Shown in pieces: positions 55,520 to 63,212 of a DNA stretch of 64,000 nt (its first letter is position 1; each line of letters begins with the position of its first letter). The stretch lies in NCBI RefSeq assembly GCF_002080455.1, contig NZ_CP020555.1, forward strand, positions 1,860,001 to 1,924,000. The letters are read 5' to 3'. Made by a program: the position numbers and the translations under genes. Origin of the DNA: Streptomyces sp. Sge12 (GTDB lineage Bacteria; Actinomycetota; Actinomycetes; Streptomycetales; Streptomycetaceae). The notes below the pieces were generated by a model that saw only the letters and a list, made by a program, of their open reading frames with translations, made no database searches and was not told the DNA's origin.

Positions 55520-55945
55520 ATGGCCACCACGCGTACCGCGCACACCGTCTGGGAAGGCGACCTGCTGAAGGGCAAGGGTGTCGTCAGCCTGGACTCCTCG
55601 GGCATCGGTTCGTACGACGTCTCCTGGCCCTCCCGAGCCGAGCAGGCGAACGGCAAGACCAGTCCGGAAGAGCTGATCGCCGCCGCCCACTCCAGCTGCT
55701 ACTCGATGGCGCTCTCGCACGGTCTCGCCGGCGCGGGTACGCCTCCCACCCGACTGGAGACCAAGGCCGATGTGACCTTCCAGCCGGGCGAGGGCATCAC
55801 GGGCATCCACCTGACGGTCCGCGCGGAGGTCCCCGGCCTGGACGCGGAGGGCTTCGCCGCCGCCGCCGAGGACGCCAAGAAGAACTGCCCGGTCAGCCAG
55901 GCCCTGACCGGTACGACGATCACCCTGAGCTCCGAGCTCGTCTGA
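55520..55945 (+). CDS. OsmC family peroxiredoxin
   Basis: A 141-residue hydroperoxide reductase with the two redox cysteines C60 (AAAHSSCYSMAL) and C123 (KKNCPVSQAL). It reduces organic peroxides with dihydrolipoamide or thiols as donors in characterised relatives. It begins 62 bp after zapE on the same strand. OsmC rather than Ohr by length and spacing. Confidence 0.92.
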   Translation: MATTRTAHTVWEGDLLKGKGVVSLDSSGIGSYDVSWPSRAEQANGKTSPEELIAAAHSSCYSMALSHGLAGAGTPPTRLETKADVTFQPGEGITGIHLTVRAEVPGLDAEGFAAAAEDAKKNCPVSQALTGTTITLSSELV

Positions 55946-55962
55946 TCGCTCCAGCTCCGGCG

Positions 55963-55995
55963 GGGGTGCGGGCCGCACACCGCGGCCCGCACCCC
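55963..55995. terminator. Perfect 14-bp hairpin between osmC and the amidohydrolase
   Basis: Arms 55963-55976 (GGGGTGCGGGCCGC) and 55982-55995 pair exactly around a 5-nt loop, between two convergent stops. No T-tract. A bidirectional terminator is likely. Confidence 0.7.
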
Positions 55996-55996
55996 G

Positions 55997-57121
55997 TCAG
56001 GCGGTCGCCAACTGCGGGATCAGGCGCATCGCGTTGCCGTGGTAGATCCCCTGCAGCTGCTCCGGGGTGAAGGCCGGGTCCGCCTCGAGGGCGGGGAGCG
56101 CCAGGTCCATGACCGTGTCGGCGGGGGCGGCCGGCCAGTCGGTGCCGAAGAGGATGTGGTCGGCGGGCACGTGCTCCAGCAGGGTCGCGGCGGGCGCCAT
56201 CGGGCCCGCCGTGTCGTAGTAGAAGCGGCTCAGGTGGTCGCGGACCGCGGCCGGTTCCACGCTCGGTTCGCAGAACCGCCCGAGGGCCTCCAGGCGCGTC
56301 GCGATGTACGGCAGGAAGCCGCCGGCGTGCGGCAGCACGATCGAGAGGTCCGGAAAGCGGTCCAGGGTCCTCCTGCTGATCATGTTCACGGCGGCGCGCG
56401 TGGTGTCCAGCAGGAAGTCGCACATGAAGTTCGGGATCCCCGGAACCGTCGACGCACCGGGGCCGCCGACCGCCCCCGGCCCGCCGGGCGGGCCGTCGGG
56501 CAGGTTGTGCGGGTGGGTGTCCACCACGGCCGCGTACTCGTTCAGCTCGTGGAACAGCCGGTCGTAGGCGGGATCGCCGAGGTAGACGCCCCCGTAGTTG
56601 GCCGTCACGTTCACCCCGACGGCGCCGAGCTGCCCGAGCCCGCGGCGCACGGCCCAGGACGAGGCCTCCGCGTCGTCCAGGAACAGCGGAACGTAGTACG
56701 AGAACCGTCCCGGGTGGGACTGCGCGACCTCGATCATCGACTGCAGGGTGATGTTGACGGCTTCCCGCAGCTGCGCCGAGGACCGGTAGCGCGCCGGCAG
56801 CATCGGCTTGAGGACGGCGGTGGTGATGCCCGCCCCGTCCATGAAGCGGATCGCCGCCGCGGTGTCGAGCCGGCTCCACGGGGGCAGCCGCTCCGGATTG
56901 ATCAGTCCGTGGTGCGCCGCCCAGTCGCGCCATTGCGGCGCGCAGAAGTGATGGTGCATGTCGATCTTCGAATGGACCGCGCCGGCCGCGCCCTGCGCAC
57001 CGGGTGCGGAGGGCCCCTGCGCGACCCGGACGACCTCGCTGGTGCCCACCGCGGCGATCCGCAGTTCGTCCGCAGGTGTTCCCAGCAGGCGCACCGCGGA
57101 GGTGCTCACGGAATCCGTCAT
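55997..57121 (-). CDS. ACMSD-type amidohydrolase family protein
   Basis: A 374-residue metal-dependent hydrolase or decarboxylase. Metal sites appear as DMHHHF (HxH), VDTHPHN, LPHAGGF and the catalytic Asp in GTDWPA, the pattern of aminocarboxymuconate-semialdehyde decarboxylase and related aromatic decarboxylases. It starts 27 bp after the P450 stop, so the two form an operon and may act on the same aromatic substrate. Substrate unknown. Confidence 0.85.
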   Translation of the reverse strand: MTDSVSTSAVRLLGTPADELRIAAVGTSEVVRVAQGPSAPGAQGAAGAVHSKIDMHHHFCAPQWRDWAAHHGLINPERLPPWSRLDTAAAIRFMDGAGITTAVLKPMLPARYRSSAQLREAVNITLQSMIEVAQSHPGRFSYYVPLFLDDAEASSWAVRRGLGQLGAVGVNVTANYGGVYLGDPAYDRLFHELNEYAAVVDTHPHNLPDGPPGGPGAVGGPGASTVPGIPNFMCDFLLDTTRAAVNMISRRTLDRFPDLSIVLPHAGGFLPYIATRLEALGRFCEPSVEPAAVRDHLSRFYYDTAGPMAPAATLLEHVPADHILFGTDWPAAPADTVMDLALPALEADPAFTPEQLQGIYHGNAMRLIPQLATA

Positions 57122-57148
57122 GTCAATCCACCGCCCATCGGCTCTGGG

Positions 57149-58462
57149 TCACTTTCCGGAGGCCACGGAGGCCAGGGACGCCTCGCCCGGGTCCCCGTCG
57201 GGGCGCCCGGGCTCCAGGACGATCCACAGGTGTTCCAGGCCGCGGAACGCCGGTACCGGCCCCTTGAGCCACGCCCTCCCGGTCTCCTGCGCGTCGGCCG
57301 GCTCCATGTCGGGGAACGCCCGCAGCAGGCAGGTGAGCGCGATCTCCATCTCGAGCCGTGCCAGGGGCGCCCCCAGGCAGTAGTGCGTGCCGTGCCCGAA
57401 GCCCAGGTGGTTGCCCTGAAGTCCCTCGCGCGTCACGTCCAGCTCGTCGGGGCGGTCGAACTTCTCGGGGTCCCGGTTGGCCGCGGAGATCGCGACCGTC
57501 ACGAGGGAGCCCTCGGGGATGAGCGTGCCCCGGATCTCGGCGTCCTGCGCCGCGTACCGGAAGGTCGAGGTCTCCACCGATCCCTCGAAGCGCAGCATTT
57601 CCTCGACCGCCCGCGGGACGAGAGCGGGGTCGCTGCGGAGCAGCGCCGCCTGGTCGGGGTGCAGCAGCAGGTTCAGGACGGAGTTGCCGATCTGGTAGGC
57701 GGTGGTCTTGTGCCCGGCGAAGAACAGGACCCACAGCGACGCGACCAGTTCGGGGTCCTCCAGCTGTTCCTCCCCCTGGAGGAGGTCGCTGAGGAAGGAG
57801 TCCGACGGGTGGTCGCGGGTGTCCGAGATGAGCCGCTCCAGCCGGTGCTGGAGGCGCTCCTCGGCCGCCTTCAGCTCCGCCCTCCTGCTGGGATCGAACC
57901 GGGAGCGGGTCACCACCGCGAACTGCTCCAGGATCTCCGGGCGGTCCTCCTGCGGGATGCCCATCAGCTCGCACAGGACCGCGATGGGCAGCGGGAACGC
58001 GAAGGAGGCCATCAGGTCGACCGTGCCCGCCCTGCGGCACTCGCCGAGGATCTGCTCGGCGATCTCGGTGATCCTCGGGCGCATCTGCTCCACCCGCCGG
58101 GGGGTGAAGGCGCTGCGCAGGATGCGCCGCAGCCGTGTGTGCCGGGGCGGGTCCGAGAAGAGCACGTTGTCGTCGAGCGCGTCGAAGAAGCTGCCGTAGA
58201 CGGCGTGGTAGGTGTCGATGGCGCCGTGCATGTTCTTGCTGAACCGGGGGTCTGACAGGGTGTCGCGGGCGTCGTCGTGACGGGTGATGAGGTACGTGTC
58301 GACCCCGTGGGGCGGGGTCAGCCGGCACACCGGCGCCTGCTCGCGCAGGGCTGCGTACATGGGGTGGGGGCACTGCCGGTACTCCGGTGCGCCCCTGGAC
58401 ACGGCCGAGACGATCTCGTGCAGCTCTCCGCCGCCGTTCGGTGCCGCATCCTGCTGCGCCAT
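57149..58462 (-). CDS. Cytochrome P450
   Basis: A 437-residue soluble bacterial P450. Heme-binding loop FGHGTHYCLG with Cys362, ExxR at 288-291, and the I-helix AGHKTT at 249-254. The acidic residue normally before the first Thr is replaced by Lys252, an unusual change at the proton-relay position. GGAGGGT precedes the ATG at 58462. Redox partners are not in the window. Confidence 0.93.
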   Translation of the reverse strand: MAQQDAAPNGGGELHEIVSAVSRGAPEYRQCPHPMYAALREQAPVCRLTPPHGVDTYLITRHDDARDTLSDPRFSKNMHGAIDTYHAVYGSFFDALDDNVLFSDPPRHTRLRRILRSAFTPRRVEQMRPRITEIAEQILGECRRAGTVDLMASFAFPLPIAVLCELMGIPQEDRPEILEQFAVVTRSRFDPSRRAELKAAEERLQHRLERLISDTRDHPSDSFLSDLLQGEEQLEDPELVASLWVLFFAGHKTTAYQIGNSVLNLLLHPDQAALLRSDPALVPRAVEEMLRFEGSVETSTFRYAAQDAEIRGTLIPEGSLVTVAISAANRDPEKFDRPDELDVTREGLQGNHLGFGHGTHYCLGAPLARLEMEIALTCLLRAFPDMEPADAQETGRAWLKGPVPAFRGLEHLWIVLEPGRPDGDPGEASLASVASGK

Positions 58463-58699
58463 GGTCCGTACCCTCCGTCGCACTCGCCTGCTGGGGACAT
58501 CACCGGTTCCCCGTACGGATGCGTCGTGAAACGGCGCACTTCCCGTTCGAGTGAGCCGGCCGCGGCGGCGGCCGGGGCGGGTCCGGCCGGGCGTCAGCCG
58601 ATCGGCGGTCGTCCGTCCGGGCCGAGTGTGTGGCGGGTGCGGCGGCCCGGGGAAGGGCTGCTGGTGCCCCAGCCGGCCCGTCACAAGGAGCCCCCGCGC

Positions 58700-59269
58700 A
58701 TGGCCCGTCGTCTCGCCCTGGCCCTCACCACAGCCGCCTCGCTCACCCTGGCGGCCCTCGCCGCTCCGCCCGCCCCGCCCGCCGCGGCGGACCAGGGCCC
58801 CGGCCGGGCCACCGGCGACCGGGCCCTCGTGTACGCGGCGACCGCCCGGTTCCAGGTGCACGCCAACGCGGTGGCGGCGGGCTACAAGCCCGACCAGTAC
58901 TGCGTCGTCGACAAGGAGGGCACGGGCGCGCTCGGCTACCCGCACTTCAACCACAAGTACGACAACTCCGTCGACCCGGCGAAGCCCGCCGCGCTGTTCT
59001 ACGAGGACGACGGACGCGGCGGCAAGCGGCTCGTCGCGGTCCAGTGGCTGGTCTACGACCGCGACCAGAAGGTGACCACGGACGACGACCGCCCCACGAT
59101 GTTCGGCACCGCCTTCCAGGGCCCCCGGCCCGGCAACTTCCCCGGCCAGCCGGTGCACTACGCCCTGCACATGTGGCTCTGGAAGAAGAATCCCGGCGGC
59201 CTGCACAAGACCTTCAACAAGGCGGTGACCTGCCCGCCGGGCACCACCCGCCCCAAGCCCGCCGCCTGA
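58700..59269 (+). CDS. Secreted protein of unknown function
   Basis: A 189-residue protein with a Sec signal peptide (RRLALALTTAASLTLAALAA, cleavage near residue 30) and a mature domain of ~155 residues containing CVVDKEGTGALGYPHFNHKY and HMWLWKKNPGG. No family recognised. AAGGAG lies 10 nt upstream of the ATG. Its stop overlaps the next start (TGATG), so it is coupled to the PhoX-like gene. The gap 58463-58699 shows no gene. Confidence 0.8.
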   Translation: MARRLALALTTAASLTLAALAAPPAPPAAADQGPGRATGDRALVYAATARFQVHANAVAAGYKPDQYCVVDKEGTGALGYPHFNHKYDNSVDPAKPAALFYEDDGRGGKRLVAVQWLVYDRDQKVTTDDDRPTMFGTAFQGPRPGNFPGQPVHYALHMWLWKKNPGGLHKTFNKAVTCPPGTTRPKPAA

Positions 59270-60663
59270 TGCCGTCCGTGCGGCCGCCGGGGTCCGTCAC
59301 CCGGCGCGGCCTGCTCGCCGCGGGCACGATCGCCTTCAGCGGGGCGCTCGGCGCGCTGTTCGCCGGTGGCGATGCCCGCGCCGCCCGGGCCACCCGCGCG
59401 CCCCTGGCCCCCCGCGCCGACCGCGGGTACGGGCCCTTGGTGGCCGATCCGCGCGGGCTGCTCGACCTGCCCGCGGGCTTCACGTACCGGGTGCTCTCCC
59501 GGGCCGGCGCGCCGCTGCGCTCCGGGGAGGGAACCGTGCCCGCCAACTGCGACGGCATGGCCGCCTTCGACGCGGGCGGCGGCCGGGTGCGGCTGGTCCG
59601 CAACCACGAGAACCGCACCACCGCCGCCCTGCGCGTCCCGGCCGTCCCGGGGCTGACCTACGACGCCGGGGCACTCGGCGGCTGCACGGCCCTGGAGCTC
59701 GACGCGGCCGGGCGGGTCACGGGCGAGCGCGTCGCCCTCGCCGGCACCGCCGTCAACTGCGCGGGCGGCCGCACCCCCTGGAACACCTGGCTGAGCTGCG
59801 AGGAGACCGAGGACCGCGCGGGCACCTCCGGCTACACCCGCGACCACGGGTACGTCTTCGAGGTGGATCCCGCCGATCCGCAGCGCTCGGGTGCGGTCCC
59901 GCTCACCGCGATGGGCCGCTTCGCGCACGAGGCCGTCGCCGTGGACCCGTACCGCGGGGTGGTCTACGAGACCGAGGACGCCTTCGTCCGGCCCTTCGGG
60001 CTGTTCTACCGGTTCCTGCCGCAGCGGCCGCTCGGGGGGCTCGGCTCGCTGCGGGCGGGGGGCCGGCTGGAGGCCATGCGGGTCCCGGGGCTGGCGGACC
60101 TGGCGGTGGTGGACGAGCCGGGGGCGCGGTTCCCGGTGGAGTGGGTGCCCGTACCGGATCCCTCGGCGGCCGGGACACCGATCCGGCTCCAGGACTTCGG
60201 CCCGGGCGGGATCACCCACGCCCAGAAGCTGGAGGGCTGCTACTGGGGCGACGGCGGGGTCCACTTCGTGTCCAGCTTCGCCCGCAGCGCCGAGGGCGCG
60301 GCCGCCGACCACCACGGGCAGGTGTGGTTCTACGATCCGCGGCGCGCGGTACTGCGGCTGGACGTGCTGTTCGGCCCGGCCGCCGACATCGCGCTGCCCG
60401 GGGACTCCCCCGACAACATCTGTCTGGCCCCGGACGGCGGATTGATGGTCTGCGAGGACGGCGGCGGCGCGCAGTACGTCCTCGGCGTGACGACGGGCGG
60501 CGAGGTCTACCCGATGGCCCGCAACGCCGAGGACATCGGGCCGCCCGGGGCCCCGGAGTGGGGGGAGTTCGCCGGGGTCACCTTCTCCCCCGACGGGCGG
60601 ACGATGTACGTGAACGCCTACACGCCCGGCACCACGTTCGCGGTGACGGGGCCCTGGCGCTGA
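59269..60663 (+). CDS. PhoX-like (DUF839) Tat-exported phosphatase family protein
   Basis: A 464-residue protein. TRRGLLAAG at residues 10-18 is a twin-arginine signal. The mature part has PhoX-type segments RLVRNHENRT, WLSCEETED, EAVAVDPYRGVVYETED and EGCYWGDGGVHF. PhoX proteins are calcium/iron alkaline phosphatases, but the DUF839 family is broad. It is coupled to the upstream secreted protein. Confidence 0.86.
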   Translation: MPSVRPPGSVTRRGLLAAGTIAFSGALGALFAGGDARAARATRAPLAPRADRGYGPLVADPRGLLDLPAGFTYRVLSRAGAPLRSGEGTVPANCDGMAAFDAGGGRVRLVRNHENRTTAALRVPAVPGLTYDAGALGGCTALELDAAGRVTGERVALAGTAVNCAGGRTPWNTWLSCEETEDRAGTSGYTRDHGYVFEVDPADPQRSGAVPLTAMGRFAHEAVAVDPYRGVVYETEDAFVRPFGLFYRFLPQRPLGGLGSLRAGGRLEAMRVPGLADLAVVDEPGARFPVEWVPVPDPSAAGTPIRLQDFGPGGITHAQKLEGCYWGDGGVHFVSSFARSAEGAAADHHGQVWFYDPRRAVLRLDVLFGPAADIALPGDSPDNICLAPDGGLMVCEDGGGAQYVLGVTTGGEVYPMARNAEDIGPPGAPEWGEFAGVTFSPDGRTMYVNAYTPGTTFAVTGPWR

Positions 60664-60727
60664 CCTCGCGCTCCCGTTCGGTCTGCTGGAAGATCGTACG
60701 GAACCGACGGGATTGGGGTGGTCAGCG

Positions 60728-61753
60728 ATGGCCGGGAAGCAGAAATCGGCGAAGGCCGAGAAGCGGGAGAAGCAGGAGAAGACGGAGAAGGCGGAGAAGG
60801 CGGAGAGGTCCGCCAAGGCGGCGAAGGGCTCCAAGGAGTCCAAGGACACCGGGTCCGGGAAGGCTGCGAAGGGCGCCAAGGCCGCGAAGCGGTCCGCGGG
60901 CGACGGCGCCGGGACCGGCCCGCTGCGGGAGCTGCTGCGCGTGACCCCGGGCAACCGGCCGGACCTGAGCCGCCTCGACCCCTCCGCCACCCCCGGCGGC
61001 CCCGACGGCAAGGCGGCCGGTCTGGCGGCCACCGCCCTGCTCGCTCAGCCGCTCGGCTCCCTCCAGGAGCGGCTCTACGCGTCGAGCACCGCGGGGGACC
61101 GCCGCCGGGTGCTGCTCGTCCTCCAGGGCATGGACACCAGCGGCAAGGGCGGCACGCTCAAGCACGTGATCGGCATGTTCAACCCCTCCGGCTGCCGGAT
61201 CAAGGCCTTCAAGTCGCCCACGGCCGAGGAGCTGAGCCACCCCTTCCTGTGGCGGGTCAAGCTGGAGCTGCCCCTGCCGGGCGAGATCGGGATCTTCGAC
61301 CGGTCCCACTACGAGGACGTCCTCATCGCCCGGGTCCGCGAGCTGGTGCCGCGCAACCGGGTGCGCGCCCGGTACGCCCAGATCAACCGGTTCGAGAAGG
61401 CCCTCGCCGACGACGGCGTGACCGTGGTGAAGGTCTTCCTCCACATCGGCTACGAGGAGCAGCGCAAGCGGCTCCTGGCGCGGCTGGACGACCCGGACAA
61501 GCACTGGAAGTTCAACGTGGGCGACATCGAGGAGCGCACCATGTGGCCCGCGTACCAGGAGGCGTACGAGGTGGCGCTGGAGCGGTGTTCCACGGAGGAG
61601 GCTCCCTGGTACGTGGTGCCCGCGGACCGCAAGTGGTACCGCAACTGGGCGATCAGCACGCTGCTGCGGGAGCATTTGGAGGAGCTCGATCCGCAGTATC
61701 CGAAGGGGGAGTTCGACGTCGAGGAGTGCCGCAGGCTGCTGCTGGCGGGCTGA
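60728..61753 (+). CDS. ppk2: Polyphosphate kinase 2 family protein
   Basis: A 341-residue PPK2. Walker A GMDTSGKGGT at 134-143, Walker B FDRSHYEDV at 190-198 and the lid segment around RNRVRARYAQINRFEK. It moves phosphate between polyphosphate and nucleotides. The first ~57 residues are a Lys/Glu/Ala-rich, probably disordered or coiled extension absent from typical PPK2. The ATG at 60728 is preferred over TTG 60713. Confidence 0.9.
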   Translation: MAGKQKSAKAEKREKQEKTEKAEKAERSAKAAKGSKESKDTGSGKAAKGAKAAKRSAGDGAGTGPLRELLRVTPGNRPDLSRLDPSATPGGPDGKAAGLAATALLAQPLGSLQERLYASSTAGDRRRVLLVLQGMDTSGKGGTLKHVIGMFNPSGCRIKAFKSPTAEELSHPFLWRVKLELPLPGEIGIFDRSHYEDVLIARVRELVPRNRVRARYAQINRFEKALADDGVTVVKVFLHIGYEEQRKRLLARLDDPDKHWKFNVGDIEERTMWPAYQEAYEVALERCSTEEAPWYVVPADRKWYRNWAISTLLREHLEELDPQYPKGEFDVEECRRLLLAG

Positions 61754-61812
61754 GTTCCACCCAACCGCCTGTCGTTCATTCTTCTGATCAGTTAGTCATA
61801 TAGTTTGCGTAC

Positions 61813-62739
61813 GTGACCAATTCCGTACGAAAAGTAGCTGCCGCAGCTGCCACGGCGATGCTCGGCGCCGTCCTCGCGGGGTGCGGGGGCGGCGCGGGCG
61901 CGCCGGACGCCGGACGCGAGGCCGCCCGCATGGGCACCCCGGCCGCCCCGGGCTCCGCCTCCGCCACCGCGTCCGCTCCGGCCGCCGGTTCGCCCGCCGG
62001 TTCGCCCGCCGCGGCCCCGCAGGCCGGTGCCCCCGCCAAGCCCCCGACCATGGCACCGGGCCCGGGCGGCCTGACCCCCGTCTTCGAACGGGCGAAGCAG
62101 CAGACGGACAAGACCGTGGCGCTGACCTTCGACGCCGACATGACCTCCGATCAGGGGCCGCGCGCCGAGGGCGGGGAGCACTTCGACAACCCGGCGCTGA
62201 TCTCGACCCTGCGCACCCTCAAGGTGCCGTCGACGATCTTCATGACGGGCCGCTGGGCCGAGGAGTACCCGGACCAGGCGAAGTCGATCGGAACCGACCC
62301 GAACTTCGAGATCGCGAACCACTCGTACAGCCACCACGCCTTCAAGTCCCCCTGCTACGGGCTTCCCGCGCTGGACGCCGCGGCCGCCCGCGCCGACGTG
62401 GACCGGGCCTTCGCCGCCTTCCGGCAGGCGGGCGCGGTCAACACCGTCCCGTACTTCCGCTTCCCCGGCGGCTGCTACGACGACCAGGCGCTGCGGGTCC
62501 TGTCCACGGCCAAGGTCACGGCCGTCCAGTGGGACGTGGTCAGCGGGGACGCCTTCGCCAAGGACCCGGTCGCCGTGGCCGAGCAGGTCCTCGCCGGGGT
62601 GAAGCCCGGTTCGGTGGTGGTCATGCACTGCACGCGCAGCGCCGCCCCGGTCACCGAGGAGGCCGTGCAGCAGATCGTCCCGGAGCTGCGCAAGCGCGGC
62701 TACCGCTTCGTGAAGGTGTCCGAGCTGATCGGCAAGTAG
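61813..62739 (+). CDS. Polysaccharide deacetylase lipoprotein (NodB domain)
   Basis: A 308-residue protein. Lipobox LAGC near residue 24, an Ala/Ser/Pro-rich linker to ~95, then the NodB domain: VALTFDADMTSDQG, NHSYSHHAF (metal His pair) and YFRFPGGCYDDQ. It would deacetylate peptidoglycan or other cell-envelope glycans. The GTG at 61813 has no Shine-Dalgarno and follows TATAGT (61799-61804) by 8 nt, suggesting a leaderless transcript. Ends 9 bp from the convergent small gene. Confidence 0.9.
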   Translation: MTNSVRKVAAAAATAMLGAVLAGCGGGAGAPDAGREAARMGTPAAPGSASATASAPAAGSPAGSPAAAPQAGAPAKPPTMAPGPGGLTPVFERAKQQTDKTVALTFDADMTSDQGPRAEGGEHFDNPALISTLRTLKVPSTIFMTGRWAEEYPDQAKSIGTDPNFEIANHSYSHHAFKSPCYGLPALDAAAARADVDRAFAAFRQAGAVNTVPYFRFPGGCYDDQALRVLSTAKVTAVQWDVVSGDAFAKDPVAVAEQVLAGVKPGSVVVMHCTRSAAPVTEEAVQQIVPELRKRGYRFVKVSELIGK

Positions 62740-62748
62740 GAACACGCC

Positions 62749-62940
62749 CTAGCCGGAGCAGGCGGTGCGCTGGGCATCCTGCCACTCGCACACCGGGCAG
62801 AGCACCACGCCCGGGGTGGCGACCCCGTACTCGGTGGGCTGTGCGCACTCGACGCAGTCCGCGAACGGCGGTCCCGCCACCCGTCCGGCCGGGGCGGCGG
62901 GGGCGGGGCAGTACGACGGGGTCTGATCCGACGGGTCCAT
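62749..62940 (-). CDS. Small Cys-rich putative zinc-ribbon protein
   Basis: A 63-residue protein with CVEC and CPVC knuckles 20 residues apart, plus Cys11 and a penultimate-region Cys. The spacing fits a zinc ribbon. No function known. ATG at 62940; a longer open frame upstream is low-complexity. The DNA between 62941 and 63212 contains only the palindrome at 63026-63038. Confidence 0.7.
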   Translation of the reverse strand: MDPSDQTPSYCPAPAAPAGRVAGPPFADCVECAQPTEYGVATPGVVLCPVCEWQDAQRTACSG

Positions 62941-63025
62941 ACCCGCGAGCCTACCGGCCGGGGGTGCGGAACCCCTGCGGGGAAGGGGAGGCACGGCTTC
63001 GCACCACTGCTGTCCGCGCACTGGT

Positions 63026-63038
63026 AGGAAAGTTTCCT
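63026..63038. promoter_or_regulatory. AGGAAA-G-TTTCCT palindrome (candidate sugar-repressor operator)
   Basis: A perfect 6-bp inverted repeat with one central base, flanked by GT and TCCTGTTAG. This pattern is familiar to me upstream of streptomycete secreted hydrolases, probably as a repressor operator (ROK-type is a guess). It lies 175 bp upstream of the secreted phosphoesterase. Confidence 0.55.
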
Positions 63039-63212
63039 TCCTGTTAGTGTCCCGGGCGGCGGCTCGGCGCGGTGCCCACCCCCACGGGCATGACGCGCTC
63101 AGCGAGAGAGCTCTGACCCGGCCGCCGTGGCGCCGTCCCCCGCCCGCGGGCGAGTGCGGCGCTCCGCGCCAGCGTCCAGCTCTCACCGCCCTCAAGGCAG
63201 GGAGTTCCAGGT

